From positions 1-64,000 of the forward strand of contig DHDI01000012.1 of NCBI GenBank assembly GCA_002399285.1: DNA of 64,000 nucleotides, in the 5' to 3' direction. Positions 44,277-52,642 of this stretch are shown here, piece after piece. Position 1 is the first letter of the stretch, and each line of letters opens with the position of its first letter. The notes below the pieces were generated by a model. That model was not told the origin of the DNA, ran no database searches, and saw nothing but the letters and a program-made list of their open reading frames with translations. The DNA comes from Thermoanaerobacterales bacterium UBA4880 (GTDB lineage Bacteria > Bacillota > Thermoanaerobacteria > Thermoanaerobacterales > UBA4877). Made by a program: the position numbers and the translations under genes.

Positions 44277-45626
44277 TTACTCCTTTTTGTAGCGGAGCAT
44301 TACCTTGCGTCCGAACTTCTTTACGAATTCCCTGGCCTTTCCGTTGGCGACGGCCTCCTTTATGTCTGCCTCGTCTGCAAACTCCTCCACGAACTTCCTG
44401 CCGGCGCCGGGGTCGAGTATACGGCCCGGCCCGCCCACGCAGCCGCCGACACAGGCCATTCCCTCCACGAAGTTGGCGGCAAGTCCTTCGCCCGCGGCCT
44501 GGTCGAGGACCGCCCTGCATTCCTTTATGCCGTTGGCCCTGATCGTGTTTATCTGCATATCGGGTTTCAGCCGGTGTATGCTGGATATGATGGCTTCCGT
44601 GACCCCGCCGGTATGCCCGTATTCCCTGCCGTCATGGGATGCGTCGCTGATACTGCTCTTTTGCAGCCTGCTCAAGTCGAGGCCCAGGCCGGTAAAAAAG
44701 CCCGCGGTCTCCTCAAAGGTTAGCACCACGTCCACGGCATCCGCAAGTTCCGGTTTCTTGGCCTCGTTCTTCTTCGCTATGCAGGGTCCGATGAATACCA
44801 CCCGGCAGCCGGGATGCTCGGTCTTGAGCATCCTGCCTATGCCTATCATTGGAGACACCGAGTCGGATATGAGATACGCCATCTCCGGCCGGTATTTCTC
44901 CACCAGGGCGAAGAAGGGGGGACAGCAGCAGGAGGTTATCATGAATTTGTCGCCCCTGTCCATCCTCTTGATGAATTCCTCGGCCTCTCTCACGGTTATG
45001 ACGTCAGCGCCGAGGGCTACCTCGGCCACGTCGTGAAAGCCCAGCTGCAGCAGTCCCTGTTTCACCTGTTCCGCATCGGCTCCGAACTGGCCGGCAAAGG
45101 CGGGAGCAAGCACGGCGTAGACGGGAGTATCCTTGTCCTTGAGCATGCTCACGGTGCGCACTATGTCCGCCTTGTCCGTGATCGCGCCGGTGGGGCAGGC
45201 GGCGACACACAGGCCGCACCTTATGCACTTGTCCTCGTCTATGTAGACCTTGTTATTCTCTATCCTGAGGGCGTCGGAGATGCAGGCCTCCTCGCAGGGA
45301 CGCTCATGAGCGCCGTCGTGATTGCATGCGCCGCTCATGGCGGAGACAAACGGCCCGGCCGGGCCTGCTTCAGCCATAGCCTCCCTTGCCATTTCGGCAT
45401 ATGAGGCGGCATCGTCAAAATCAATACCCAGAGCCGAGGACAGGCGGTATCTCACCACTTTGGCCACATCGGATGCATCTCTGCCCGGCAGCACGTTCGA
45501 TATAATGGGCGTAAGCTCCGCCGACAGCTCCTCCAGCCCGCTTTCCAGCTCGCCGCTCATGGCAAGCCGCGCCACGCCCTGATATATCTTTCTCCTTATC
45601 TCCGCATTGTTGCCGTCATAAAACAT
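44277..45626 (-). CDS. Monomeric [FeFe] hydrogenase (group B-like)
   Basis: This 449-residue protein has the three H-cluster motifs: TSCCCPPFFA (L1), FIGPCIAKKNE (L2) and EGMACVGGCVGGPG (L3). N-terminal iron-sulfur sites include CIRCGLCVAACPTGAI and an upstream Cys-rich segment. SDSVSPMIGIGR and VVLTFEETAGFF resemble monomeric group B clostridial hydrogenases. The Trp usual in L1 (CCPxW) is Phe. The ATG at 45626 has GGAGG at 8-base spacing; a longer upstream frame does not. It likely produces or senses H2; no maturation genes are near. Confidence 0.88.
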   Translation of the reverse strand: MFYDGNNAEIRRKIYQGVARLAMSGELESGLEELSAELTPIISNVLPGRDASDVAKVVRYRLSSALGIDFDDAASYAEMAREAMAEAGPAGPFVSAMSGACNHDGAHERPCEEACISDALRIENNKVYIDEDKCIRCGLCVAACPTGAITDKADIVRTVSMLKDKDTPVYAVLAPAFAGQFGADAEQVKQGLLQLGFHDVAEVALGADVITVREAEEFIKRMDRGDKFMITSCCCPPFFALVEKYRPEMAYLISDSVSPMIGIGRMLKTEHPGCRVVFIGPCIAKKNEAKKPELADAVDVVLTFEETAGFFTGLGLDLSRLQKSSISDASHDGREYGHTGGVTEAIISSIHRLKPDMQINTIRANGIKECRAVLDQAAGEGLAANFVEGMACVGGCVGGPGRILDPGAGRKFVEEFADEADIKEAVANGKAREFVKKFGRKVMLRYKKE

Positions 45627-45670
45627 ATTAAGCGCCTCCGCTATTGCCGCCCTGACTTGACAAACCCGCC

Positions 45671-45710
45671 CAGGCCGCAAAATTGACCGTGTGGTCTGCC
45701 GGTTTTGCAT
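45671..45710 (+). repeat. Possible degraded copy of the dispersed repeat
   Basis: CAGGCCG, AAATTG and GTCTGCCGGTTTTGC appear in the family order but with many changes. It is a weak match and does not abut a plus-strand stop. Confidence 0.3.
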
Positions 45711-45712
45711 AT

Positions 45713-45754
45713 AAAAAGAGGCGGCACTTTGATATTTTTAGTGTTGCCTCTTTT
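45713..45754 (-). terminator. Terminator of the lipoprotein gene
   Basis: AAAAGAGGC-GCAC pairs with GTGTTGCCTCTTTT around an AT-rich loop, ending in T-runs in both directions. Confidence 0.75.
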
Positions 45755-45762
45755 CAATGGAA

Positions 45763-46668
45763 TTATAAGGAGGATAGAGTGTCGTGACGGTATTTGTCCA
45801 CCTCTTCCGTCAACCTATAGTTATTTTTTTCGGCTATGTCGAGAAAACCGTTCAATTTTCCGATCAACTTGCTGCCGCCGTCCTTGCCGATAGCGTCTCT
45901 GTATGCGGTTATGGCGTCGGCGTTCATGATATGGGTGTCATAGTCGTAGAGCGGCGTATTGTTGAGTCCCAAGAATATGAAGGCCGCGTAGTTCTTGTAC
46001 AGGCCGGTGACCTCTTCCACCCTCTTGGAGCCCGGGTACTTTTGGATAAAGGCCTCCTGGGACAGCGCCCGCTTTATAAGATCGCTCCATCCTATGACCA
46101 GTTCTGCGTCCTTCGCGGGAGCCGCGTCGGACTCCACCGACATTATGTTGATGTAGTCCGCAAAATCCGGGGTAAGATGATCTGCGTACTTTTTGTAGAA
46201 ACCGTAGTCTATTATGGGATAGTACATGCCCTCGGCCGTCTCCAGCTTGTATCCCGAGTCCTTCGTTTCCTTCAGCAGATCTTTGAGCTGTTCGTCGGTG
46301 ACTCCTTCGAGGTCGTTTAGATCCGAACCGGGTTTATATGCGTCGTTGATTTCCTTCTGAATGTCTTCGCTGTAAAATTTATTTTCCAGCTCGTCAAGAT
46401 GATCCTTCTGAGCCGATTCCAGGCCGTCTATCATTGATGAGGCGTCTTCCTGGTCGGCACTGGAGATGTTTTTATCGATAAAGCCTATGATCTGGTCCGG
46501 CCCGGGGTCTGTTTCCATAAGCGAGCTGAATTCGGCCATCACGTCTTGCTGTTTGCCGCCTGCATTATCCTTGCTCCCGGAACTGCCGCCGCTATTCGCG
46601 GAGCATCCCGCCAGCGACGCGGATAAGATGAATACTGCCAGCAGTCCTATTATTTTTCGCATTGTCAT
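45763..46668 (-). CDS. Lipoprotein of unknown function
   Basis: This 301-residue lipoprotein has a signal ending LAGCSA, then a Gly/Ser-rich linker, then an acidic, helical body with two EL/ED-rich segments and LTPDFADYINIMSVESD. No enzymatic motif is seen. The ATG at 46668 follows GAGGTGAG; one more in-frame ATG lies six bases later. It is a single gene with its own terminator. No family is recognised. Confidence 0.75.
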   Translation of the reverse strand: MTMRKIIGLLAVFILSASLAGCSANSGGSSGSKDNAGGKQQDVMAEFSSLMETDPGPDQIIGFIDKNISSADQEDASSMIDGLESAQKDHLDELENKFYSEDIQKEINDAYKPGSDLNDLEGVTDEQLKDLLKETKDSGYKLETAEGMYYPIIDYGFYKKYADHLTPDFADYINIMSVESDAAPAKDAELVIGWSDLIKRALSQEAFIQKYPGSKRVEEVTGLYKNYAAFIFLGLNNTPLYDYDTHIMNADAITAYRDAIGKDGGSKLIGKLNGFLDIAEKNNYRLTEEVDKYRHDTLSSL

Positions 46669-46734
46669 TGCCCTCACCTCAATACGATTATACCTGATCT
46701 GAAAAAGGAAAGGGTTAACAAAAAGTTAAGATTT

Positions 46735-48069
46735 TCATAGTTCTATCTTTTTCCACAATCCCCTTTTATATCTCAATGCCATCAGCGCTGCCTCGGCAAA
46801 ATACTGCGCCACCGTGATCATCCAGACGTACTGTATGCCGAGCTTCCATACGAATACGGACATGAATATCAGCGGCAGGCGTATCATCCATGTGCTTATC
46901 AGAGTTACATAGAACGGGCCCTGTGTGTCTCCCGCGCCCTTGAGAGCGCCGGAGAGAGACATGGACAGGGCCATGGTGGGCTGTTCGAAGGCCGCTATCC
47001 TTATGCACTTTGCCGAAAGACTTCTGACCTCCGGTATGTCGGTGAAAAATCCCATCATCTGTCTGGGTATGAACAGGAACAGCAGGGCGATGACGCTCAT
47101 GAAGGTGACCGCCTGCTTGGCTGCCTCTTTGGTTGCCGCCTCGGCCTTGTCCTCGTCTTTGGCTCCAAGGGCCAGGCCGGTCATGGCCGATGCCGCCACC
47201 GAGAAGCCCACGCCGGGCATGAAGGACATCGACTCCGCGCTCACGGCCACCTGCTGCGCCGCAAACGCCACCGAACCCAGCCGGGAGAGCCACAGCGAGG
47301 ATATCAGTCTGCTCCCGTTGTCGGAGAGCTCATACAGCGACGCGGGGATGCCCAGGGAGATCAGCTTTTTGATCATTCCCATGTCCATATTCTTTATGTT
47401 GCCGAACCTCAGTCGTATGCCGCTCTTGTTGAAAATGAGATACCCCGCGCTCACGCAGAACGCCAGGGTCTGGGATATGGATGTAGCTATGGCCGCTCCG
47501 GCAACGCCCAGTTTGGGCATGCCAAATTTACCGAATATGAGGGCGTAATCGCCGAATATATTGAAGAGATCGGCCGTCAGTGTCGCCATCATGGGTATCT
47601 TGGTATTTCCCGAACCCCGGAGGGCGTAATTCATTACCGTGGTGGGCACCATTATGGACCCGCCGATGGTGATGATGCGGGTATAGATTATGCCCTGCGC
47701 CGCCACGTCGGCCTGGCCTATCATGCGGTTGAAAAAGAACGGTACCGCATTGTACAGTATCATGAACATGGCGGCCCCTATGATTATGGACAGAAAAAAG
47801 GATTGTCCCAGAACGTGTTCCGCCCGGTCGCGCTCGCCTGCGCCGCAGTATCTTGCCACCATGGCCGAGCATCCGACGCCTACGGCGGAAAATATGTACA
47901 GCATGGTATACATCAGCTGCCCTCCCAGACCGACTGCGCTAAGGGCGGAGGCGGTCAGCCGTCCCACCATGGCGGTGTCGAACATCCAGACGGAGGTCTC
48001 CAGCACCATCTCCAGTATCGCGGGCCAGGCCAGATAAAAAATCTCTCTCTTTAGCTCGTCCCTATTCAT
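46735..48069 (-). CDS. MATE family efflux transporter
   Basis: This 444-residue membrane protein has twelve predicted helices in two repeats. Family patterns include LAWPAILEMVLETSVWMFDT, RYCGAGERDRAEHVLGQSF, NYALRGSGNTKIPMMATL and SLSGALKGAGDTQGPFYVTL. It exports drugs or metabolites using sodium or proton gradients. GAGGTGAC precedes the ATG. Confidence 0.93.
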   Translation of the reverse strand: MNRDELKREIFYLAWPAILEMVLETSVWMFDTAMVGRLTASALSAVGLGGQLMYTMLYIFSAVGVGCSAMVARYCGAGERDRAEHVLGQSFFLSIIIGAAMFMILYNAVPFFFNRMIGQADVAAQGIIYTRIITIGGSIMVPTTVMNYALRGSGNTKIPMMATLTADLFNIFGDYALIFGKFGMPKLGVAGAAIATSISQTLAFCVSAGYLIFNKSGIRLRFGNIKNMDMGMIKKLISLGIPASLYELSDNGSRLISSLWLSRLGSVAFAAQQVAVSAESMSFMPGVGFSVAASAMTGLALGAKDEDKAEAATKEAAKQAVTFMSVIALLFLFIPRQMMGFFTDIPEVRSLSAKCIRIAAFEQPTMALSMSLSGALKGAGDTQGPFYVTLISTWMIRLPLIFMSVFVWKLGIQYVWMITVAQYFAEAALMALRYKRGLWKKIEL

Positions 48070-48102
48070 AAGTCACCTCAGTCATAAGTTAACTCCTCGA
48101 TA

Positions 48103-48130
48103 AAATAAAAAGCCCGGATTATACCGGGCT
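48103..48130 (-). terminator. Terminator of the stalk-domain gene
   Basis: AGCCCGG and CCGGGCT pair around six bases, and on the minus strand TTTTTATTTTA follows. Confidence 0.85.
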
Positions 48131-48143
48131 CTGATAAGCCTTA

Positions 48144-49190
48144 TCAGTTGAGACCGTCCTCGTCGAAAGTAAACAGGGTGGTCCCGCTGACGCTGTCAAC
48201 TTCACCTATCAAGGTATAATCCTTATCGAAATAATCGTATGTGGCATCCGCAACGTCGGATATCCACTCCTTAACGTTCTTTGACGTTAAATCTTTATAG
48301 GCATCGGGTATGGTTATGGTAACATATACCTTTTCTCTGCTGCTGTTGCTTGTGACGTCAAAGGTCGCCTTCATGCCGGTCAATGAGCTGTCGTACCAGC
48401 CTCCGAGATTTTTGCTGAAATTCTTACTCAGGTAAGTCTCCAAAGCGTCCGGGTCGGCGGAGCTCTTCTCGAATGTGACCTTCAGCTTGCTGCTTGAGGT
48501 CTTGAAACTCACTAGAGTGTCCTTGCTCTTGGTATCGTATATTTCACCGGAGAGAGTCGCTCCGTATTCATCATCCGCGTAGTCGTATATGTCGTCCAGC
48601 CAGTCCTCTATATCATCCTCATCGAGAGCGTTCCACTTGCTGCTGTAGTCGGAAAGGTCCACTTTAATGGTAAGGTCTAAAGCCTTGGAATCGCCCTTGG
48701 CGGTAAAGTCAAAATCGATCTTCTTCCAGGTGGAATACTTATCCTCTAAGTAATCTTCAAAATCGGAAGCGGCATTTTTACTTGTCTGCTGAGCTTTGAG
48801 CTGCGCTTCAAGATCCGCTATGCGGGCTGCCTTTACGGCATTGTCTGCCTGCAGCGAAGCTATGGTCGCATTCTTCTGCGCGATCTGTGCGTTCAGATCG
48901 TCCGAGTTAGTCGTACCGCCCGATATAATGACCGAAGTGTTGGCCTGGTCCCAGGTCACCTTCTGGCCTAAGGACTCGCTCACCAGCCTTATGGGTACGT
49001 ATGTGGTGTTGTTGTACAGGAAAGGCTGCGGGTCTGATGCCAGCGTCTTACCGTTGGCTATTATCTTGATGTTGCCGAACCAGGCATTGATTGCCTTATA
49101 TCCGCCGGTGGTAGCTGCAAATCCCATCGTGGCAAACAGGGCTGACATCGCTAGAACAACCGCTATCATTACAGCTAATTTCTTCTTCAT
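48144..49190 (-). CDS. Exported stalk-domain (copper amine oxidase N-like) protein
   Basis: This 348-residue secreted protein has a signal peptide (MKKKLAVMIAVVLAMSALFA), then one copper-amine-oxidase N-terminal-like stalk domain (FLYNNTTYVPIRLVSESLG, VTWDQANTSVIIS), a coiled-coil segment of Ala/Gln heptads (about 100-140), and an acidic, Asp/Ser-rich region without a known domain. Stalk domains occur widely in exported clostridial proteins and are not enzymes. ATG 49190 is six bases after GGAGGG. Confidence 0.82.
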   Translation of the reverse strand: MKKKLAVMIAVVLAMSALFATMGFAATTGGYKAINAWFGNIKIIANGKTLASDPQPFLYNNTTYVPIRLVSESLGQKVTWDQANTSVIISGGTTNSDDLNAQIAQKNATIASLQADNAVKAARIADLEAQLKAQQTSKNAASDFEDYLEDKYSTWKKIDFDFTAKGDSKALDLTIKVDLSDYSSKWNALDEDDIEDWLDDIYDYADDEYGATLSGEIYDTKSKDTLVSFKTSSSKLKVTFEKSSADPDALETYLSKNFSKNLGGWYDSSLTGMKATFDVTSNSSREKVYVTITIPDAYKDLTSKNVKEWISDVADATYDYFDKDYTLIGEVDSVSGTTLFTFDEDGLN

Positions 49191-49394
49191 ATTCATCCCT
49201 CCATATTTTATTTGGCCCCAATAATATATTCTCCATCTGTTTCCAAAATTCCTCCCGGCCAGGAAAAAATAATTTTCACGGCATGCGTTGCGGCTGCTGA
49301 AGAATGACAAAAGGGCTGTAGTCAATGTAAGATTTTTATGGGATAAAAATACAGAAACCTGTGTTGAAGAAGTGAATAAAAATACCGTAGTAGA

Positions 49395-49940
49395 CTATGC
49401 TTTGATCTCCAGATATGCCTGTTTTATTTTATCCGGCATGCATTCGCAAAAAAGGCCGGATAACTTCTCGGGATTCTTTTTCATACCGGAAAGAGCCCAG
49501 TCGGTCGTCATCTCCGCAGTTCCATATGCATGAAAGCGGATCATATCGGATAACGTTTCATCCGCATAATGGCCGGAACCCGGAGAAAGAAGAAAGGCCG
49601 AGTGCGTACGGATAATATATTCCGCAAAACCGTTGGTAAGGGAGTTTTGCCCCTTATATTTCAAGGCATTCGTATAAAAGAGATGTTTTTCCCGCATGAT
49701 TTTTAAAGAATTGGATATCACCACATCCCATCTACCGGAAAATGACTTCAGGGATGCTTCGGAATCGTCTACGAAAATTTGATAAACCAGATCGTATTTG
49801 TCCTGAAAGTTGTCATAAAAGCTTTGCCGGGTAAGGCCGCTTAACTCCACTATTTCCTTTATCGTTATGTTATCAAGGGACTTGGAATTAAGAAGTTCGG
49901 TCACGGAAGCTTTGAAGAGCTTTTTTGCATTTTTCCCCAT
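49395..49940 (-). CDS. TetR-family regulator
   Basis: This 181-residue regulator has the TetR N-terminal HTH (ITIKEIVELSGLTRQSFYDN) and a helical ligand domain; the pattern FYDNFQDKYDLVYQIF resembles DhaS-like members. It is divergent from the flavin reductase gene, which starts 120 bases away, so it probably controls that gene and itself. Confidence 0.88.
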   Translation of the reverse strand: MGKNAKKLFKASVTELLNSKSLDNITIKEIVELSGLTRQSFYDNFQDKYDLVYQIFVDDSEASLKSFSGRWDVVISNSLKIMREKHLFYTNALKYKGQNSLTNGFAEYIIRTHSAFLLSPGSGHYADETLSDMIRFHAYGTAEMTTDWALSGMKKNPEKLSGLFCECMPDKIKQAYLEIKA

Positions 49941-50059
49941 ATCTTATCACCCTAAAGTATTGCATTACGCTTGACTTTATAATGATTTTGTAAATACAAC
50001 TTCAGTATAACATAAGGTATGATGTAGGTAAATAAAAAATTAACAAATAAGGGGGTAAC

Positions 50060-52063
50060 ATGATGGATCAGAAGTATGCAAGCATGTATCAGCCTATCAC
50101 AATCGGAGGAATGACAGCCAAGAACAGAATATTCATGATGGCTATGGGCATCCATACGCCAAAACACGTTAATGAAGACGGCAGCTATACGCGCATCGGA
50201 GCCGACTATTTTCTTGAACGCGCAAAGGGCGGGGTGGGAGCCGTCGTCACCGGGGTGGTTCAGGTACAGAGCATGTTCGATAAGATCAAAGACAGCGCGA
50301 ATGATGTTACGAGCAATGAAGAGTCATTCGTGGCCAACTCCCAGTATCTAGTTGAAAACATGAAAAAGTATGACTGCCGGGCAATAATACAGCTAACTGC
50401 CGGTATGGGACGAAATAAGGTTCCAGCCATACATTATGGTGAAGATATTGCCCCATCGGCGATCCCAAATCTCTGGAATCCTTCGGTCATGCACAGGCCG
50501 CTCACCACTGAGGAGATCGAAAAATACATCCATGGCTTCGGCGAGGCCGCCCGGATCGTAAAAAGGGCTGGATTCGACGGAGTGGAGATCCATGCGATAC
50601 ATGAAGGCTATCTTCTGGATCAGTTTACGCTCGCAAACATGAATCACCGTACCGACCGTTTCGGAGGAAGTTTGGAAAACCGCTGCCGTTTTGCTACCGA
50701 GATCGTGCAGGAGATCAAGAAAAAATGCGGCGATGATTTCCCGGTGCTGATGCGTTACAGCTTCCGCAGCTATATGAAAGGCTTCAACAACGGAGCCCTT
50801 CCGGAGGAGAGCTATGAGGAGTTCGGCCGTGACATGGAGGAGAGCATCAAGGTCGGACGTATCCTTAAGGATGCCGGGTATGATGCGTTGGATTGCGATA
50901 ACGGCACCTACGATTCTTTCTGGATGCCTCATCCGCCGGTCTATGCGCCGAATGCGCTCAATCTGAAGGATGCGATTGAATTCAAGAAGCATGTTGATAT
51001 TCCTATTATTCTTGCGGGAAAGATGGACCTGCCCGAGCTTGCAGCCGAGGAGATCTCTAAGGGACACATCGATGCCGTAGGGCTTGCACGGCCGCTGCTG
51101 TGCGATCCGCAGTGGGCAAATAAAGTGGCTGACGACGATCTGGAAGATATCAGGCCATGCATCGGCTGCCACAACGGCTGCGCGTTGAGAGTCGTTTCTC
51201 ATCATGATATGAGCTGTGCCATCAATCCTGCAGTGGGCAGCGAAAGGGAATATGAGATTATGCCCGCAGATGAAAAGAAACATGTCGTCGTGATCGGCGG
51301 AGGAGTAGGCGGCATGGAAGCGGCTCGGGTCAGTGCTCTGAGGGGACATCGTGTGGATCTGTATGAAAAGACCGGTGAACTCGGCGGCGTCTTTATTGCA
51401 GCTGCGGCACACGATTTTAAGGAGAGGGACAAGGAGCTGCTAAAGTGGTATTCGCGGCAGCTGGAAAAACTGGGTGTCAATGTGCATCTCAACACCGAGG
51501 TTACGGAGGATATTTTGAAAAATTCCGCAGCCGACGAGGTCTTCGTTGCCACCGGTTCTACCGAAAAGACGATCCCGGTACCGGGAATGAACAGTAAAAG
51601 GGTCGTTTCCGCTATCGATTGTTTGCTGGGCAAGGTCTCCGTCGGGAAGAATGTCGTTGTGATCGGCGGAGGTCTTACCGGGTGTGAAATCGCATATGGC
51701 CTGGCCAAAAAAGGTAAATCGGTAAAGATCGTGGAAGCTATGGACGATATCCTCAAGGTTGAAATTTTCCCTGCAAATGATCTGATGCTCAGGGCGTATT
51801 TGAAGTATTATGGCGTGGAAATCTATACGAATGCTTCTTTGACTGAAGTGAACGAAAATGGCGTAGAGATCATGACGGAAGGCAGGAAGCTGCATCTCGA
51901 CGCGGATACGGTGATCAGCGCCGTCGGCTATAATAGCAATCACGCTTTGTTTGACGAATTAGAAGGCAAGGGTTACCCAGTCCATCTGATCGGGGACGCA
52001 CGCGAGGTTACGAATTTGATGGGCGCTGTCTGGGATGCCTATCAGACCGCCATGAAAATCTGA
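50060..52063 (+). CDS. Old-yellow-enzyme family NADH:flavin oxidoreductase (enoate/dienoyl-CoA reductase-like)
   Basis: This 667-residue enzyme has an N-terminal FMN TIM barrel with FDGVEIHAIHEGYLLDQF, NHRTDRFGG and LARPLLCDP, a [4Fe-4S] site (CIGCHNGC, Cys367/370/374, then Cys386), and a C-terminal FAD/NAD domain with GGGVGGMEAARV and GGGLTGCEIAYGL. It is built like 2,4-dienoyl-CoA reductase FadH and bile-acid BaiCD/BaiH. It reduces an activated C=C bond; the substrate is not known. A divergent TetR regulator probably controls it. GGGGG precedes the ATG. Confidence 0.9.
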   Translation: MMDQKYASMYQPITIGGMTAKNRIFMMAMGIHTPKHVNEDGSYTRIGADYFLERAKGGVGAVVTGVVQVQSMFDKIKDSANDVTSNEESFVANSQYLVENMKKYDCRAIIQLTAGMGRNKVPAIHYGEDIAPSAIPNLWNPSVMHRPLTTEEIEKYIHGFGEAARIVKRAGFDGVEIHAIHEGYLLDQFTLANMNHRTDRFGGSLENRCRFATEIVQEIKKKCGDDFPVLMRYSFRSYMKGFNNGALPEESYEEFGRDMEESIKVGRILKDAGYDALDCDNGTYDSFWMPHPPVYAPNALNLKDAIEFKKHVDIPIILAGKMDLPELAAEEISKGHIDAVGLARPLLCDPQWANKVADDDLEDIRPCIGCHNGCALRVVSHHDMSCAINPAVGSEREYEIMPADEKKHVVVIGGGVGGMEAARVSALRGHRVDLYEKTGELGGVFIAAAAHDFKERDKELLKWYSRQLEKLGVNVHLNTEVTEDILKNSAADEVFVATGSTEKTIPVPGMNSKRVVSAIDCLLGKVSVGKNVVVIGGGLTGCEIAYGLAKKGKSVKIVEAMDDILKVEIFPANDLMLRAYLKYYGVEIYTNASLTEVNENGVEIMTEGRKLHLDADTVISAVGYNSNHALFDELEGKGYPVHLIGDAREVTNLMGAVWDAYQTAMKI

Positions 52064-52144
52064 TAGGGTTTCACAAGTGATCGCCGGCAGATCGATAAAG
52101 GACGTTAGAATAACGTCAATTTGATTTTTACCGGTTAATTTATT

Positions 52145-52170
52145 GCGGCATGGCAATATTGCCATGCCGC
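52145..52170. repeat. Perfect 26-base palindrome
   Basis: The two 13-base arms (GCGGCATGGCAAT and ATTGCCATGCCGC) are exact complements with no loop. A partial direct repeat of the right part (ATTGCCATGC, CTCTCTATTG) follows at 52172-52198. It lies between convergent genes. Confidence 0.8.
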
Positions 52171-52206
52171 TCTCTATTGCCATGCTGCTCTCTATTGACA
52201 GGCATA

Positions 52207-52234
52207 TAAAAAGCCCGTATCAACGGGCTGCTTT
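52207..52234. terminator. Bidirectional terminator at the ferredoxin end
   Basis: AGCCCGT and ACGGGCT pair around ATCA, with A-runs before and TTTTT after. It ends directly at the ferredoxin stop codon. Confidence 0.8.
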
Positions 52235-52423
52235 TTACTCTTCGCTTATGGCTCCCACCGGGCAATCGGACATCGCCTGGGTCGCAGCATCTGTGTTTGC
52301 ATCGGGCACGTCCGCGTCTATGGCCTTGGCCATGGTGCCGTCCTCGTTCCAGTCAAATACTTCGGGGCAGGTGTCGATGCATGCGCCGCATCCTATGCAG
52401 TCCTCGCTTACAACTAATTTCAT
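52235..52423 (-). CDS. Ferredoxin, [4Fe-4S]
   Basis: This 62-residue protein has CIGCGACIDTCPEVF near the start and SDCPVGAI near the end, the pattern of a monocluster 4Fe-4S ferredoxin (Cys ligands in CxxCxxC and the final Cys-Pro). A fourth Cys follows the first motif. It is acidic and short, like Thermotoga or Clostridium ferredoxins. GGAGGTAAT lies before the ATG. It could serve the hydrogenase or other redox enzymes nearby; that is inference. Confidence 0.93.
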   Translation of the reverse strand: MKLVVSEDCIGCGACIDTCPEVFDWNEDGTMAKAIDADVPDANTDAATQAMSDCPVGAISEE

Positions 52424-52470
52424 TTATATTACCTCCTATTTTCTTATGATTAACCTATTATGCTTTATTA

Positions 52471-52508
52471 TATAACAAAATATAACGCAGTACAAACGTT
52501 TTGTTATA
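52471..52508. promoter_or_regulatory. Inverted repeat upstream of the ferredoxin
   Basis: TATAACAAAA (52471-52480) and TTTTGTTATA (52499-52508) are perfect inverted repeats with an 18-base spacer, in the divergent region between the ferredoxin and the GT-GH130 gene. It is likely an operator. Confidence 0.5.
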
Positions 52509-52615
52509 AAAATCACATTAGAACTTATTACTATGTTTAGGCGGCCGCGTAAAAAAATATGCAAAGCTGGGCATTATAATTTGTGATGATTATTTTTCTC
52601 CGGTATATAATTAAT

Positions 52616-52621
52616 ATAGTA
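52616..52621 (+). promoter_or_regulatory. Likely -10 box of the GT-GH130 gene
   Basis: TATAAT 22 bases upstream of the chosen start codon at 52643; the earlier in-frame ATG at 52583 lies upstream of this box and would not be on the transcript. A second TATAAT is at 52575-52580. Confidence 0.5.
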
Positions 52622-52642
52622 AAAAGAAATGAGGTATGCCAT

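Noticed and set aside
50393-51412. Minus-strand open frame opposite the OYE-family gene
   Set aside because: It overlaps FMN and iron-sulfur motifs in the real gene and has no match or ribosome site.
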